Shown here: in pieces, positions 26,121 to 34,640 of the stretch
How the letters are laid out: the number at the start of each line of letters is the position of its first letter
Position numbering within the stretch: position 1 is the stretch's first letter
NCBI GenBank assembly: GCA_964439625.1
Contig: CAYTPI010000005.1
Location: 62,001 to 126,000 of the forward strand
Direction: 5' to 3'
Origin: CAYTPI01 sp964439625
GTDB taxonomy: Bacteria > Chloroflexota > Anaerolineae > Aggregatilineales > UBA3940
Length of the DNA: 64,000 nucleotides
Program-made: the position numbers and the translations under genes
Notes under the pieces: generated by a model
What the model was told of the DNA's origin: nothing
The model's input: the letters and a program-made list of their open reading frames with translations, nothing else
The model's database searches: none

Positions 26121-27769
26121 TACTCAACGCCAATAATGTAGTGATAGTGAGATTGTCCGCCTGTGGCTAGCTCAATTTCCTGCTCTTGATACCGCTCTGA
26201 AATGACTGTGATCATCTCCAAGGCTTCAGCATCACTGATTTCAGCACCGCGGTATAGCGTAATGATTTCACTGTCTTCAGAGGCCATTGTATCCAAGAGT
26301 CTCAGCACGACGCGCTCAGTGCTGTCGTCTGCTATGATTAACTTGCCGTTATGCAGGCCAATTGCCTGCCCCTTGCGGACTTCGACGCCATCAATGTTAG
26401 CATCGCGCACGCCAATGGTAACTTCACCCGACTCAACATAATCGAGAGCTTCAATCATAGCTTCCACGACGGCATCAAGATCATCTCCGGTGAGCGCAAA
26501 TAATGCACTAGCTCCCTGTGGAATTGTCCGGCTTGGTACGACGGCAACTTGTTTACCGCTGCCTTCATCTGCTGCCTTTTGCGCCGCCATTAGAATGTTT
26601 TTATTATTCGGTAGAATAATTATTTTATCAGTGTTTAGCCTGTTAATTCCGTCCAGAATATCTCCCGTGCTGGGGTTCATAGTCTGCCCACCACTGATGA
26701 CTAATGCGGCACCTAAGTTGTAAAAGATATTGGCTAACTCAATACTGGGTGCCACCGCAATGACCGCAATCGACCCGGGTTCGATCTCCGGCGGCTCAAT
26801 TGCTTTGACACTGGGTTGCTGTTGTGTAACCAAGTCTTCATATTGCTCCTGCATATTTTCGACGACGACATCCAGCAAAGTGCCACGTTGAGCCCCGTAA
26901 CTAATTGGAACACCCGGATCGTGCACGTGAATGTGCACTTTGATGAGCGTTTCATCGCCAACAATCAGGCCGCTGTCTCCCATGGCTTCTATATCACGCC
27001 GGACTGTGGCAACATCTAGTCCGATGCCCTTCAACAAGAATTGAACGTCGTAACCATAGTCAGAATCGTCATCGTCCATCACGTGTTGTTGCGCACCCGA
27101 TAAACTCGGCGATGAGTCAGTCACCGCAGCAAGCCTTTGCCCCGTTAGCCGCATAAGCATACCCTGCAGCACGTATGCCAACCCCATTCCGCCTGAGTCT
27201 ACAACGCCTGCCTCTTTCAGAACGGGGAGTTGTTCAGGTGTCCGCTCGACTGACGCCTGTGCCTGCTCGACAATGTAGCTCATTAAGCTATTGAAATTAG
27301 CGTTGTTATCAACGTTTGTTTGCACTGCTTCCGATACCTCGCGAATGACGGTCAAAACAGTACCTTCGACGGGTTCTTGTACAGCGCCATACGCAACTCG
27401 TGTCGCTTCTTCGAGGCATACTTTGATGTCAGCCGGTGTAAAGGTAGGTTTATGGCTAAGTGCATTCGAAATCCCGCGCCACAACTGTGATAGGATAACC
27501 CCCGAGTTGCCGCGTGCACCCATCAGAGCGCCATTGTAAAGTGCTCTCGCCACTTTGCTGGCATCTGTTTCCTCGGAGTTTGCTACCTCGCGGTAGGCGC
27601 TGCGCATGGTAAGCAGCATATTAGTACCGGTATCGCCATCAGGTACTGGGAACACATTGAGATCGTTGACATGCTGATGGTTTTCTTCCAGCCATGCGAG
27701 CCCGGCTTCTGCCATGCGTTTGAGGCCCTGCCCATCACAGGTAGCACTGGTCGCTTCATTCATGGTCAT
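26120..27769 (-). CDS. DhaL/DAK2-domain protein, YloV/FakA-like
   Basis: 549 residues. The N-terminal DhaL domain (about 10-200) has FPVPDGDTGTNMLLTM with the Asp residues that bind Mg-ATP, and GARGNSGVILSQLWRG. A middle domain with an HIHVHDPG motif and a C-terminal domain with TLYRGAEISDAEA follow. The full-length architecture matches YloV, the fatty acid kinase FakA of Firmicutes, which phosphorylates DegV-bound fatty acids. The adjoining degV gene supports that role. It lies after an Asp23-like gene, the same order as yloU-yloV in Bacillus. Confidence 0.88.
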   Translation of the reverse strand: MTMNEATSATCDGQGLKRMAEAGLAWLEENHQHVNDLNVFPVPDGDTGTNMLLTMRSAYREVANSEETDASKVARALYNGALMGARGNSGVILSQLWRGISNALSHKPTFTPADIKVCLEEATRVAYGAVQEPVEGTVLTVIREVSEAVQTNVDNNANFNSLMSYIVEQAQASVERTPEQLPVLKEAGVVDSGGMGLAYVLQGMLMRLTGQRLAAVTDSSPSLSGAQQHVMDDDDSDYGYDVQFLLKGIGLDVATVRRDIEAMGDSGLIVGDETLIKVHIHVHDPGVPISYGAQRGTLLDVVVENMQEQYEDLVTQQQPSVKAIEPPEIEPGSIAVIAVAPSIELANIFYNLGAALVISGGQTMNPSTGDILDGINRLNTDKIIILPNNKNILMAAQKAADEGSGKQVAVVPSRTIPQGASALFALTGDDLDAVVEAMIEALDYVESGEVTIGVRDANIDGVEVRKGQAIGLHNGKLIIADDSTERVVLRLLDTMASEDSEIITLYRGAEISDAEALEMITVISERYQEQEIELATGGQSHYHYIIGVE

Positions 27770-27852
27770 ACGTGGTTAAATTCTCCATACAGTAACAGTT
27801 GAACCCCATATCTGGGTGGGGTAAGTGAGTGAGGAAACAGTGATAGTGTTCG

Positions 27853-28197
27853 CTATTCTTGAATTCCCTGAACATAGACGTTTACACGGTGTACTGGGAT
27901 GCCGACGTACTTTTCAACGTGGAAGCGCACCGTCTCGATGACACTTTCAGCTATCGATGAGATGTTGGTGCCAAACTGCACAATGATGTAGATATCAATG
28001 ATAAGTTTCTTATCGATATATAGCACCATAATCCCGTCGTTAGGGTCTCGGGTGAGGGCCGCAGCCAGTTCGCCGAGCGGCGTTCGCCGTGCCATGCCTA
28101 CCACACCGTAGCTTTTCATCAAGGCTTGGCTGGCAACACTTGCAATGGCTAGCGGCGAGATAAAGACTGAACCTATTTTTTCTTCAGTGTTTTCCAA
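27853..28197 (-). CDS. Asp23/Gls24-family protein (YloU-like)
   Basis: About 114 residues from TTG 28197, which has GGAG six bases upstream. The frame extends to 28287, but that part lies inside rpe. It has GSVFISPLAIASVASQALMK, then LIIDIYIIVQFGTNI and VHRVNVYVQGI, as in YloU. The family is linked to membrane and envelope functions. Its position between rpe and the yloV-like gene matches the Firmicutes order and supports the identification. Confidence 0.85.
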   Translation of the reverse strand: MENTEEKIGSVFISPLAIASVASQALMKSYGVVGMARRTPLGELAAALTRDPNDGIMVLYIDKKLIIDIYIIVQFGTNISSIAESVIETVRFHVEKYVGIPVHRVNVYVQGIQE

Positions 28198-28198
28198 A

Positions 28199-28870
28199 CT
28201 ACGCTCCTGCTGCGGCTGCCCGCATTCTAAGCTGCACAACGGCTTCTGCTGCGGAAAGTGTATTGTTGAAGATCGTGCTGCCCGCAATCAGTAAATTGCC
28301 ACCGTGCTGTACAATCTTGGCGGCGTTATCCAGCGTCACGCCGCCGTCAACGCCAACGTCAACGCTGGGGCTGCGCTCATCGATCCATTCTCTGACCGTC
28401 TTCAAGCGATGGTAAGCTGATTCAATGAAGACCTGCCCCCCAAACCCCGGGTTAACTGTCATCATTAATACTAAATCAACATTTTCAAAGATTGGCTCCA
28501 GCGCCGTCAGTGGTGTGCCAGGGTTAATTGCTACCCCTGCGCGTAAATTAAGCGCCCTAATTTCCTCTAGATTGCGGTGGATATGTGGGCAAGTCTCCAC
28601 ATGAATTGTTAACGAATCAGCTCCAGCTTGGGCGAAGTCCTCGAAGTAGCGTTGAGGTTGTTCGATCATCAAATGGACATCGAGCGGTTTGGTGGCTGTT
28701 CGCTTAATAGCCTGGACGATGAACGGGCCCATGGTAATATTTGGTACAAAGTGACCATCCATCACATCAATATGAATGACATCTGCGCCACCATGTTCGG
28801 CCTGTTCAATTTCCTCACCAAGTTTGGTAAAGTCCGCCGATAGTACAGACGGTGATATTTTTAGTGCCAT
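28199..28870 (-). CDS. rpe: Ribulose-phosphate 3-epimerase
   Basis: 223 residues from ATG 28870 (MALKISPSVLSADFTKLGEE). A (beta/alpha)8 barrel with metal ligands in HIDVMDGHFVPN, DVHLMIEQP, MMTVNPGFGGQ and VDGGVTLDN. It interconverts ribulose 5-phosphate and xylulose 5-phosphate in the pentose phosphate pathway. The longer frame to 28915 has no ribosome site. It is the first gene of the minus-strand run after a divergent promoter region shared with the RNase H gene. Confidence 0.95.
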   Translation of the reverse strand: MALKISPSVLSADFTKLGEEIEQAEHGGADVIHIDVMDGHFVPNITMGPFIVQAIKRTATKPLDVHLMIEQPQRYFEDFAQAGADSLTIHVETCPHIHRNLEEIRALNLRAGVAINPGTPLTALEPIFENVDLVLMMTVNPGFGGQVFIESAYHRLKTVREWIDERSPSVDVGVDGGVTLDNAAKIVQHGGNLLIAGSTIFNNTLSAAEAVVQLRMRAAAAGA

Positions 28871-28905
28871 GTTTTTCTGGGGGTGCCGACCAATAAAGCT
28901 TACAA

Positions 28906-28935
28906 AGTGTAGCATGCCGAGTAAGCCATATGCAA
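28906..28935 (-). promoter_or_regulatory. Candidate promoter for the rpe transcript
   Basis: On the minus strand, TTGCAT (28930-28935) and TACACT (28906-28911) with an 18-base spacer. The -35 matches poorly, the -10 fairly well. Confidence 0.35.
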
Positions 28936-28989
28936 TAGCTGATAGAATAACAAACCGTCTATATGTACTGAATTCACAAGGAGCTGTCT

Positions 28990-29928
28990 ATGTCATCTAG
29001 GGCCAAGGTAACAATCTATTCTGATGGAGGGGCTGACCCAAACCCTGGGGCTGGTGGGTGGGGTGTCGTTCTAATCCACGAGGCATCTGGCGCTGTCCGC
29101 GAATTAAGCGCGGGCGTGCCAAACACGACGAATAATCGGATGGAACTGATGGCAGCCATCGAAGCGCTGCGGGCGTTGAAGCAGCCTTGCGATATTGAGT
29201 TTTATACTGACTCTGAATACCTGCGGCGGGGCGTTGTTGAATGGATGAGTGGTTGGAAGAAAAGGGGCTGGCGCAAAAGCAACAATGACCCCGTACTCAA
29301 TGCCGATCTTTGGCGAGCCCTTGAGCAAGAGTTGGGTCGGCACCAAATTCAATGGCATTGGGTTAAGGGTCATGCTGGTGACGAATACAACGAACGAGCC
29401 GACCAACTTGCTACCGCCGCTATTCGCCAGCAGGAGCAACCTATAAGACGCGATGCAACAGATTTCGAAGCGTATATTCTTGTCAGCGCGCGGGGCAATG
29501 AAGGATTTTGGGGCGTTCTTCACCGCGCGTCTGACGGCAAGGAAGAAATCTACTGGGATTCTGTACCGAAGACATCCGTCAACCGCCTGCTGCTGTTGGC
29601 GACATTCAACGCACTGCTGGCAACGCCAGATGAGGCTTCATTAACGATCTTCACGACCGCAGACTATTTGCGTAACGGGGCCACAAAGTGGGTCAAAGCC
29701 TGGGTTAAACGTGGCTGGACGACCAAAGCGGGCAGCCCAGTCGCAAACGCTGACATTTGGCAGGAAATCATCGATCTAATGCGTCAGCGCCGAGTCACGT
29801 TTCCATCAGTTAAGCTGGAAGATATGCAGGTAGAATTTGAAGATGTTGCCGAGCGTGTCCGCGAGGTCATTCAAGCGGAGATGGCACAACAAGCTGGTGA
29901 CGATGAGTCGCTCAGATGGGCTGAATAA
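28990..29928 (+). CDS. rnhA: RNase HI with a second, degenerate RNase H-like domain
   Basis: 312 residues from ATG 28990, with AAGGAG upstream. The N-terminal domain (about 5-148) is a complete RNase HI: Asp12 in IYSDGG, Glu52 in NRMELMAA, Asp74 in FYTDSEYL and Asp138 in YNERADQLA. It removes RNA from RNA-DNA hybrids. The C-terminal half (about 158-312) repeats the fold pattern (FWGVLHR, VNRLLLL, YLRNGATKWVKAW, NADIWQEI) but lacks the catalytic acids. The last 17 bases overlap the convergent rlmN gene. Confidence 0.9.
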   Translation: MSSRAKVTIYSDGGADPNPGAGGWGVVLIHEASGAVRELSAGVPNTTNNRMELMAAIEALRALKQPCDIEFYTDSEYLRRGVVEWMSGWKKRGWRKSNNDPVLNADLWRALEQELGRHQIQWHWVKGHAGDEYNERADQLATAAIRQQEQPIRRDATDFEAYILVSARGNEGFWGVLHRASDGKEEIYWDSVPKTSVNRLLLLATFNALLATPDEASLTIFTTADYLRNGATKWVKAWVKRGWTTKAGSPVANADIWQEIIDLMRQRRVTFPSVKLEDMQVEFEDVAERVREVIQAEMAQQAGDDESLRWAE

Positions 29929-30973
29929 GGCCATCATCACCTTTGAGAACAGCAGCCTTTAGCTGACCGCAGCCTGCATTAATGTCAATCCCGCGTCGAA
30001 CGCGGATTGTTGTTGGGACACCATATGATTCAACGATATCAACAAAAGCCTGTACCCGTTCGGGGTCAGGTTTGTCTCCTGCATATCCTTCTGTTGGATT
30101 TAACGGAATTACATTGACGTGACACAGCATACCCTGAAGCAGTCGACCCAAGCGGTGGGCCTGCTTTGGTTGGTCATTTTCATTGGCGATCAAAGCCCAC
30201 TCGAAAGTGACTCGTCGGTTTGTCTTGCCAATGTAATTTTGAACCGCTGTAAGTAATTGGCCAATATCATAGCGCTTGTTGACGGGTAGCAGCGCCGACC
30301 GCTCGCCGTCCTCTGAGGCGTGAAGACTAATTGCCAGCCTAACCTGAAGCCCCTCATCAGCAAACTTTTCGATGGCTGGCACGAGCCCAACTGTACTGAC
30401 GGTGATATGTCGCTGACCAATGCCAAAACTATCCGGGTCTGTTAGCCGGTGAAGCGCTGCAACCGTTGCATCATAGTTGTGAAAGGGTTCACCCATGCCC
30501 ATCAGGACGACATTACTCAGGCGCTCGCCATCGGCTTCGAGTGTGCGAGCGACAATCATCGCTTGCTCAAGGATTTCACCAGTTGTCAGGTTTCGGCTGA
30601 AGCCCATCTGGCCTGTTGCACAGAACACGCAGCCCATCGCACAGCCTGCTTGGGTCGAGATGCATGCTGTGCGGCGCTGGTCATCATAGGCCATCAGCAC
30701 TGTTTCGATCAGTTGCCCATCTGGTAAACGCAGTAGATATTTAATTGTTTCGCCGTCCGATGACTTGATCTCGGTAACTGGTTGCAGTGTCGTGATTTCC
30801 GCTTGTTCGCTCAATTTCTGGCGTAAGTCTTTTGGCATATTGTGCATCTGGTCGAAGCTGCTTGCCTTATGTGCGTACAGCCACGTCCATAGCTGGTCTG
30901 CCCGGAAGCGCGGAAACCCCCAACTAGTAATGACATCTTCCAATTCAAGCTTCGTGTAATCTAATAGATTCAT
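29912..30973 (-). CDS. rlmN: 23S rRNA/tRNA adenine-C2 methyltransferase RlmN
   Basis: 353 residues. A radical-SAM enzyme with cluster motif CAMGCVFCATGQ, preceded by MPKDLRQKL and followed by GMGEPFHN, HITVSTVG, LAISLHAS and, near the end, RRGIDINAGCGQL, whose Cys is part of the methyl-transfer mechanism. It methylates A2503 of 23S rRNA and A37 of some tRNAs. The start overlaps the stop of the HAD gene as ATGA, so the two are coupled. Confidence 0.96.
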   Translation of the reverse strand: MNLLDYTKLELEDVITSWGFPRFRADQLWTWLYAHKASSFDQMHNMPKDLRQKLSEQAEITTLQPVTEIKSSDGETIKYLLRLPDGQLIETVLMAYDDQRRTACISTQAGCAMGCVFCATGQMGFSRNLTTGEILEQAMIVARTLEADGERLSNVVLMGMGEPFHNYDATVAALHRLTDPDSFGIGQRHITVSTVGLVPAIEKFADEGLQVRLAISLHASEDGERSALLPVNKRYDIGQLLTAVQNYIGKTNRRVTFEWALIANENDQPKQAHRLGRLLQGMLCHVNVIPLNPTEGYAGDKPDPERVQAFVDIVESYGVPTTIRVRRGIDINAGCGQLKAAVLKGDDGLIQPI

Positions 30974-31794
30974 CGAAAGTTGCGGTCAGCTTTCTGCAGT
31001 GCGTCACTGAGATGATGAAGGTCATTGAAGATGAAGTCCGGCTTATAGTCAGATTGCACAACGTCTTTGATCGTAGTCGCACCGCCCATCATCAGGATTG
31101 TCCCGATCTTAGCTTTGACCCCACCTAGAATGTCAGTCTCAAGTCGGTCTCCTACGACTGCGGTTGTTGCAGGGTCTGCCTGTAATGCTGCCATCGCATC
31201 TTCAAAAATGCCAGCTTCTGGCTTACCCAATACGATTGGGTCGCGATCTGTTGTTGCGATCAAGCCAACGACAATCATTCCGGTGCCGGGTGCAATGCCA
31301 TGTGGTGTTGGCAGGCCAACATCCGTGTTTGTCGCAATGAAGTCAGCGCCACGCTCCCGGATCAGGTGTGTCGCAACCTTCGCCTTTGCGTAACTGAACT
31401 GTCGATCCATGCCAACCACAACGGCATTAACCTGCTCTGCAGGTTCCTGCTCGCCTGTATAGACCGTCAGGCCTTGCGCTTCGAGCATGCCGATCAATGG
31501 GGTTTCTCCAATGACGTAAAACGATGAACTCTTACCAAATAGTTCTGGAAGGCGTTTCGCCGTTACCGTTGCACTCGAGAAGACTTGCTCTTCACGGGTA
31601 TCGATGCCAAACCCTGCTAGTTTTTCCATAATCATTGACCGTGTTTTCGCGGCATTGTTCGTAACCACGGCCCAATTAATGCTGCGTTCCGCGATGGCTG
31701 CGAAAAAGCGCTCCACGCCGGGTGCCGGCTGGTCTATGAAGTACAGTACGCCATCGCCATCGAGTAAGAGTGTGCGAATGTCTTTTAGCTCCAT
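30970..31794 (-). CDS. HAD-IIA family phosphatase (NagD-like)
   Basis: 274 residues from ATG 31794 (MELKDIRTLLLDGDGVLY). The longer frame to 31851 is not supported. The motifs are nucleophile and acid in LLDGDGVL, the Thr/Asn motif in AVVTNNA, Lys in VLGKPEAGIF and the acidic motif in VVGDRLETDILGG. The cap type follows the NagD/4-nitrophenylphosphatase group, which dephosphorylates small sugar or nucleotide phosphates. The substrate is not readable. It is cotranscribed with rlmN. Confidence 0.88.
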   Translation of the reverse strand: MELKDIRTLLLDGDGVLYFIDQPAPGVERFFAAIAERSINWAVVTNNAAKTRSMIMEKLAGFGIDTREEQVFSSATVTAKRLPELFGKSSSFYVIGETPLIGMLEAQGLTVYTGEQEPAEQVNAVVVGMDRQFSYAKAKVATHLIRERGADFIATNTDVGLPTPHGIAPGTGMIVVGLIATTDRDPIVLGKPEAGIFEDAMAALQADPATTAVVGDRLETDILGGVKAKIGTILMMGGATTIKDVVQSDYKPDFIFNDLHHLSDALQKADRNFR

Positions 31795-31941
31795 ATCGTT
31801 GATTATACCTTGCTCTGGTGGAGGATGACTGCTTTCTATCACACGCAGCACCGAAAACCGGTGTTTGAAGCATGGGTCATCAATAGTTATCCTTATATTG
31901 TCGCTTCTTGTAAATGATTAGTAGCTTAAAGGATTGCATAT

Positions 31942-33552
31942 ATGGACGCTAATATATTAAGCGATAGGCAGATAGAGACATCTGTTAAGCCGCCATTTGA
32001 TGCTAATGTGTTTTTCAACGTGACTGAATTGAAGCAGCCAGTTTTAATTCTAGGCTTATCGTTATTAGGAGGGGTCGGCGCTGATCTGCTGCTGCTCGGC
32101 AAACCCGTGGGGGTTTCATACCCCTTGGCCTATGGTTTGTTTGCCGCGCTATTAATGATCGCCGTCACGAAAGAAGGACGGCGTGTCACGCAGTCTAATC
32201 TTTGGTTGCTACTTGCTGCGCTGCTGCTTGCCACGATGAGCGTCGTCCGTGCGGCTCCATTTGTCCGTACCCTCAATATTCTTGGTAGCCTTGGTTTTGG
32301 TATTCTATTTGTGCGTGGTGTGGTTGGGCGTCCTGTTTCATCCCAAAACTTCGGTGACTACCTGCGTGATGCAGTCTATGCTGGCCTCGGCTGGTTTCCG
32401 ATCACGTTTCCCTTCCTCGTCTCCGTCGGTGCGCATCTTAAACAGATCCAAGTAACTAAGAGTCCCACCTTCAGAAAGGTGTTGACTGGACTCTTGCTAA
32501 CTATTCCCTTGTTAATCATCTTTACGACGTTATTTGCCGCTGCTGATTTGATCTTTGGGGGTATGGTTCGTTCTGCACTTGAGGCACTCTACATCGAAAA
32601 CTTGCTCGGTCATATCGTGTTATCTTGGGCAATCTCATGGTTGTTTACCGGTCTGATTGTCTTCGCCGTTACCCGTAATGATGAACAACTAGAACCACTG
32701 CCCCATACGGAGCGGCAGTTGAAGCGTTTTCGCGTGCTCGGGTCAATTGAATCAAGCATGGTGCTTTTTAGCGTGAATGGTTTGTTCGTGCTGTTTGTCG
32801 CCGTTCAGTTTGCCGCCCTGTTTGGCGGGCAGGGCTTCATTGAGGCCCGTGGTCTTACTTACTCTGAATACGCCCGCAGAGGCTTCTTTGAACTTGTAAC
32901 TGTTGCCGTCATCGTGATGGGGCTGATCCTCCTGCTTGATCTTTTCACAAAGCGCGAAAGCGGGATCTCACAGAGGGTGTTTCTAACCGGTTGCACGCTG
33001 CTGGTTGCGATGACCGTGGTGGTTTTAGCATCCGCCTTTCAGCGGATGGCCCTGTATGAACGGGCCTTCGGGTTCACGCAATTACGCATCTTGACTCATA
33101 TCTTTATAGTGTGGCTTGCAATTATGCTTAGCGCTTTTCTGATGATGTTGTACCAGAAGCGAACGTATATGTTTGCAACTGGTTTAGTTATCGGCACGCT
33201 GGCTTATATCATGACATTGAATGTTATTAACCCGGAAGCATTTGTCGCCCGTCAGAACGTGCTGCGCTACGAGTCAGGCGACATGTTGGACGTTGAATAT
33301 ACTGATCAATTATCAGCCGACGCCGTCCCTGTGCTTGTTGCCTTGTTGGAAGACGATGATGCGCGCGATGCAGTCGGCCCTTGGTTGGCTTGGCGCTTGC
33401 ATCAATTGGATCGGCGGCAGGAAAATTATCAATGGCCTGCTTACCATGTCAGCATTAATCGGGCTTATAGCCTCCTGGACGCTGAGCGGGAGGTGCTTGA
33501 CACATTCGATCTTAGTGCTCGCTATGCGCATCCCGAAATACAATCACGTTGA
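31942..33552 (+). CDS. DUF4173-type integral membrane protein
   Basis: 536 residues with about 12 membrane helices. The motif YSEYARRGFFELVTVA near residue 310 and WAISWLFTGLIV are characteristic of DUF4173 membrane proteins, whose function is unknown. A short soluble C-terminal part (about 430-536) follows the last helix and includes the acidic stretch LLEDDDARD. It is divergent from the HAD gene. Two further membrane or secreted genes follow on the same strand with gaps of 80-90 bases. Confidence 0.75.
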   Translation: MDANILSDRQIETSVKPPFDANVFFNVTELKQPVLILGLSLLGGVGADLLLLGKPVGVSYPLAYGLFAALLMIAVTKEGRRVTQSNLWLLLAALLLATMSVVRAAPFVRTLNILGSLGFGILFVRGVVGRPVSSQNFGDYLRDAVYAGLGWFPITFPFLVSVGAHLKQIQVTKSPTFRKVLTGLLLTIPLLIIFTTLFAAADLIFGGMVRSALEALYIENLLGHIVLSWAISWLFTGLIVFAVTRNDEQLEPLPHTERQLKRFRVLGSIESSMVLFSVNGLFVLFVAVQFAALFGGQGFIEARGLTYSEYARRGFFELVTVAVIVMGLILLLDLFTKRESGISQRVFLTGCTLLVAMTVVVLASAFQRMALYERAFGFTQLRILTHIFIVWLAIMLSAFLMMLYQKRTYMFATGLVIGTLAYIMTLNVINPEAFVARQNVLRYESGDMLDVEYTDQLSADAVPVLVALLEDDDARDAVGPWLAWRLHQLDRRQENYQWPAYHVSINRAYSLLDAEREVLDTFDLSARYAHPEIQSR

Positions 33553-33643
33553 AGCCACGAATATATTCCGGCAGGCAATACCATCTAAGATACTATCAGC
33601 CTAACGGGATAGAAACGATGATAATGGGAACGGACTTCAATTA

Positions 33644-34558
33644 ATGACTGCTACACAAGCCAAATCTATGCTAAAGCGCTTGCCATGGATTATAGGGCTG
33701 ACAATCATCGGGTTAATTATCGTTTTCTCAATAACGGGCTTTCTGATTAGCGCTAATACGGCCCGAGACAGCTTCCAGCGGGAGCGCCAGCCCATTGAGG
33801 GTACCCCGGCAGATTTTGGCGCGACTGACTGGGAAGACGTCACGCTAACAACGCCGGACGACATTACGCTTGAGGGTTGGGTCGTTCCATCAAAAAATGG
33901 TGCGTTTATTATTTTGGCACATGGACATGGTGGAAACCGTGAAGCGATGAATGAGGTGGCTGCCATGTTCCTTGATGAAGGCTATGGTCTGGCTATGTTT
34001 GACTTCCGCGCTCACGGTGAAAGCTCAGGCGATATATCGACCATTGGTGGTAAAGAAGTTACCGATCTTATAACAATTCTTGACTACGTCGATGCTCGTG
34101 ATGACAGTGAGCCAGAGCGTATTGGTGCGGTTGGCTTTTCCATGGGGGCCGCCACCGTAGCCCAAACTGCTGCCATCGATGATCGGATTGCTGTGGTCAG
34201 CGTGGAAGCATCATTTACCTCTCTACGAGAGGTGCTGTTGCACCGTGCTGCTGTGTTAGGCCCCATCTCGCAGGCAGCGACCCTGATAGTGGCAAATAAT
34301 CTCGGCCTCGACCCTGATGGGGTGCAGATTGCTTCCGCGCTTTGTGACATAAGCCCTCGACCAGTGTACTTAGTCTATGGTAACGCTGATGTAACAATGT
34401 TCCCGGATACAGCCCAGCAAATGGATGCCGCCTCATGTGAACCTTCCGAATTATGGGTTGTCAATGACCTCCAGCATAATCAGGCGATTACGCTGAGCCC
34501 GGAAGAATACGAAGACCGAATTCTGCCATTCTTCGCTGAAGCGTTACTAGTTGACTGA
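33644..34558 (+). CDS. Membrane-anchored alpha/beta hydrolase
   Basis: 304 residues from ATG 33644. An N-terminal membrane helix (about 12-35) precedes the hydrolase domain. Its oxyanion region is FIILAHGHGGNREAM, the nucleophile Ser is in AVGFSMGAATV, a probable acid is Asp in VYGNADVTMF and the His is in NDLQHNQAI. The active site should face outward. It shares the overall plan with the hydrolase at 14619-15509, but the sequences differ clearly. The substrate is unknown. Confidence 0.8.
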   Translation: MTATQAKSMLKRLPWIIGLTIIGLIIVFSITGFLISANTARDSFQRERQPIEGTPADFGATDWEDVTLTTPDDITLEGWVVPSKNGAFIILAHGHGGNREAMNEVAAMFLDEGYGLAMFDFRAHGESSGDISTIGGKEVTDLITILDYVDARDDSEPERIGAVGFSMGAATVAQTAAIDDRIAVVSVEASFTSLREVLLHRAAVLGPISQAATLIVANNLGLDPDGVQIASALCDISPRPVYLVYGNADVTMFPDTAQQMDAASCEPSELWVVNDLQHNQAITLSPEEYEDRILPFFAEALLVD

Positions 34559-34640
34559 TGCAATGGTGCCAAAAACACCAAAGTGTTAGACGTGCTATAC
34601 TCCGCAAAGAAAAGTTATTTCAGATCGAAAGTTGCTATAG

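Noticed and set aside
33221..33604. Plus-strand open frame overlapping the end of the DUF4173-type gene
   Set aside because: The DUF4173-type frame is clearly the coding one, and the alternative frame has an erratic composition with many Cys and Trp.
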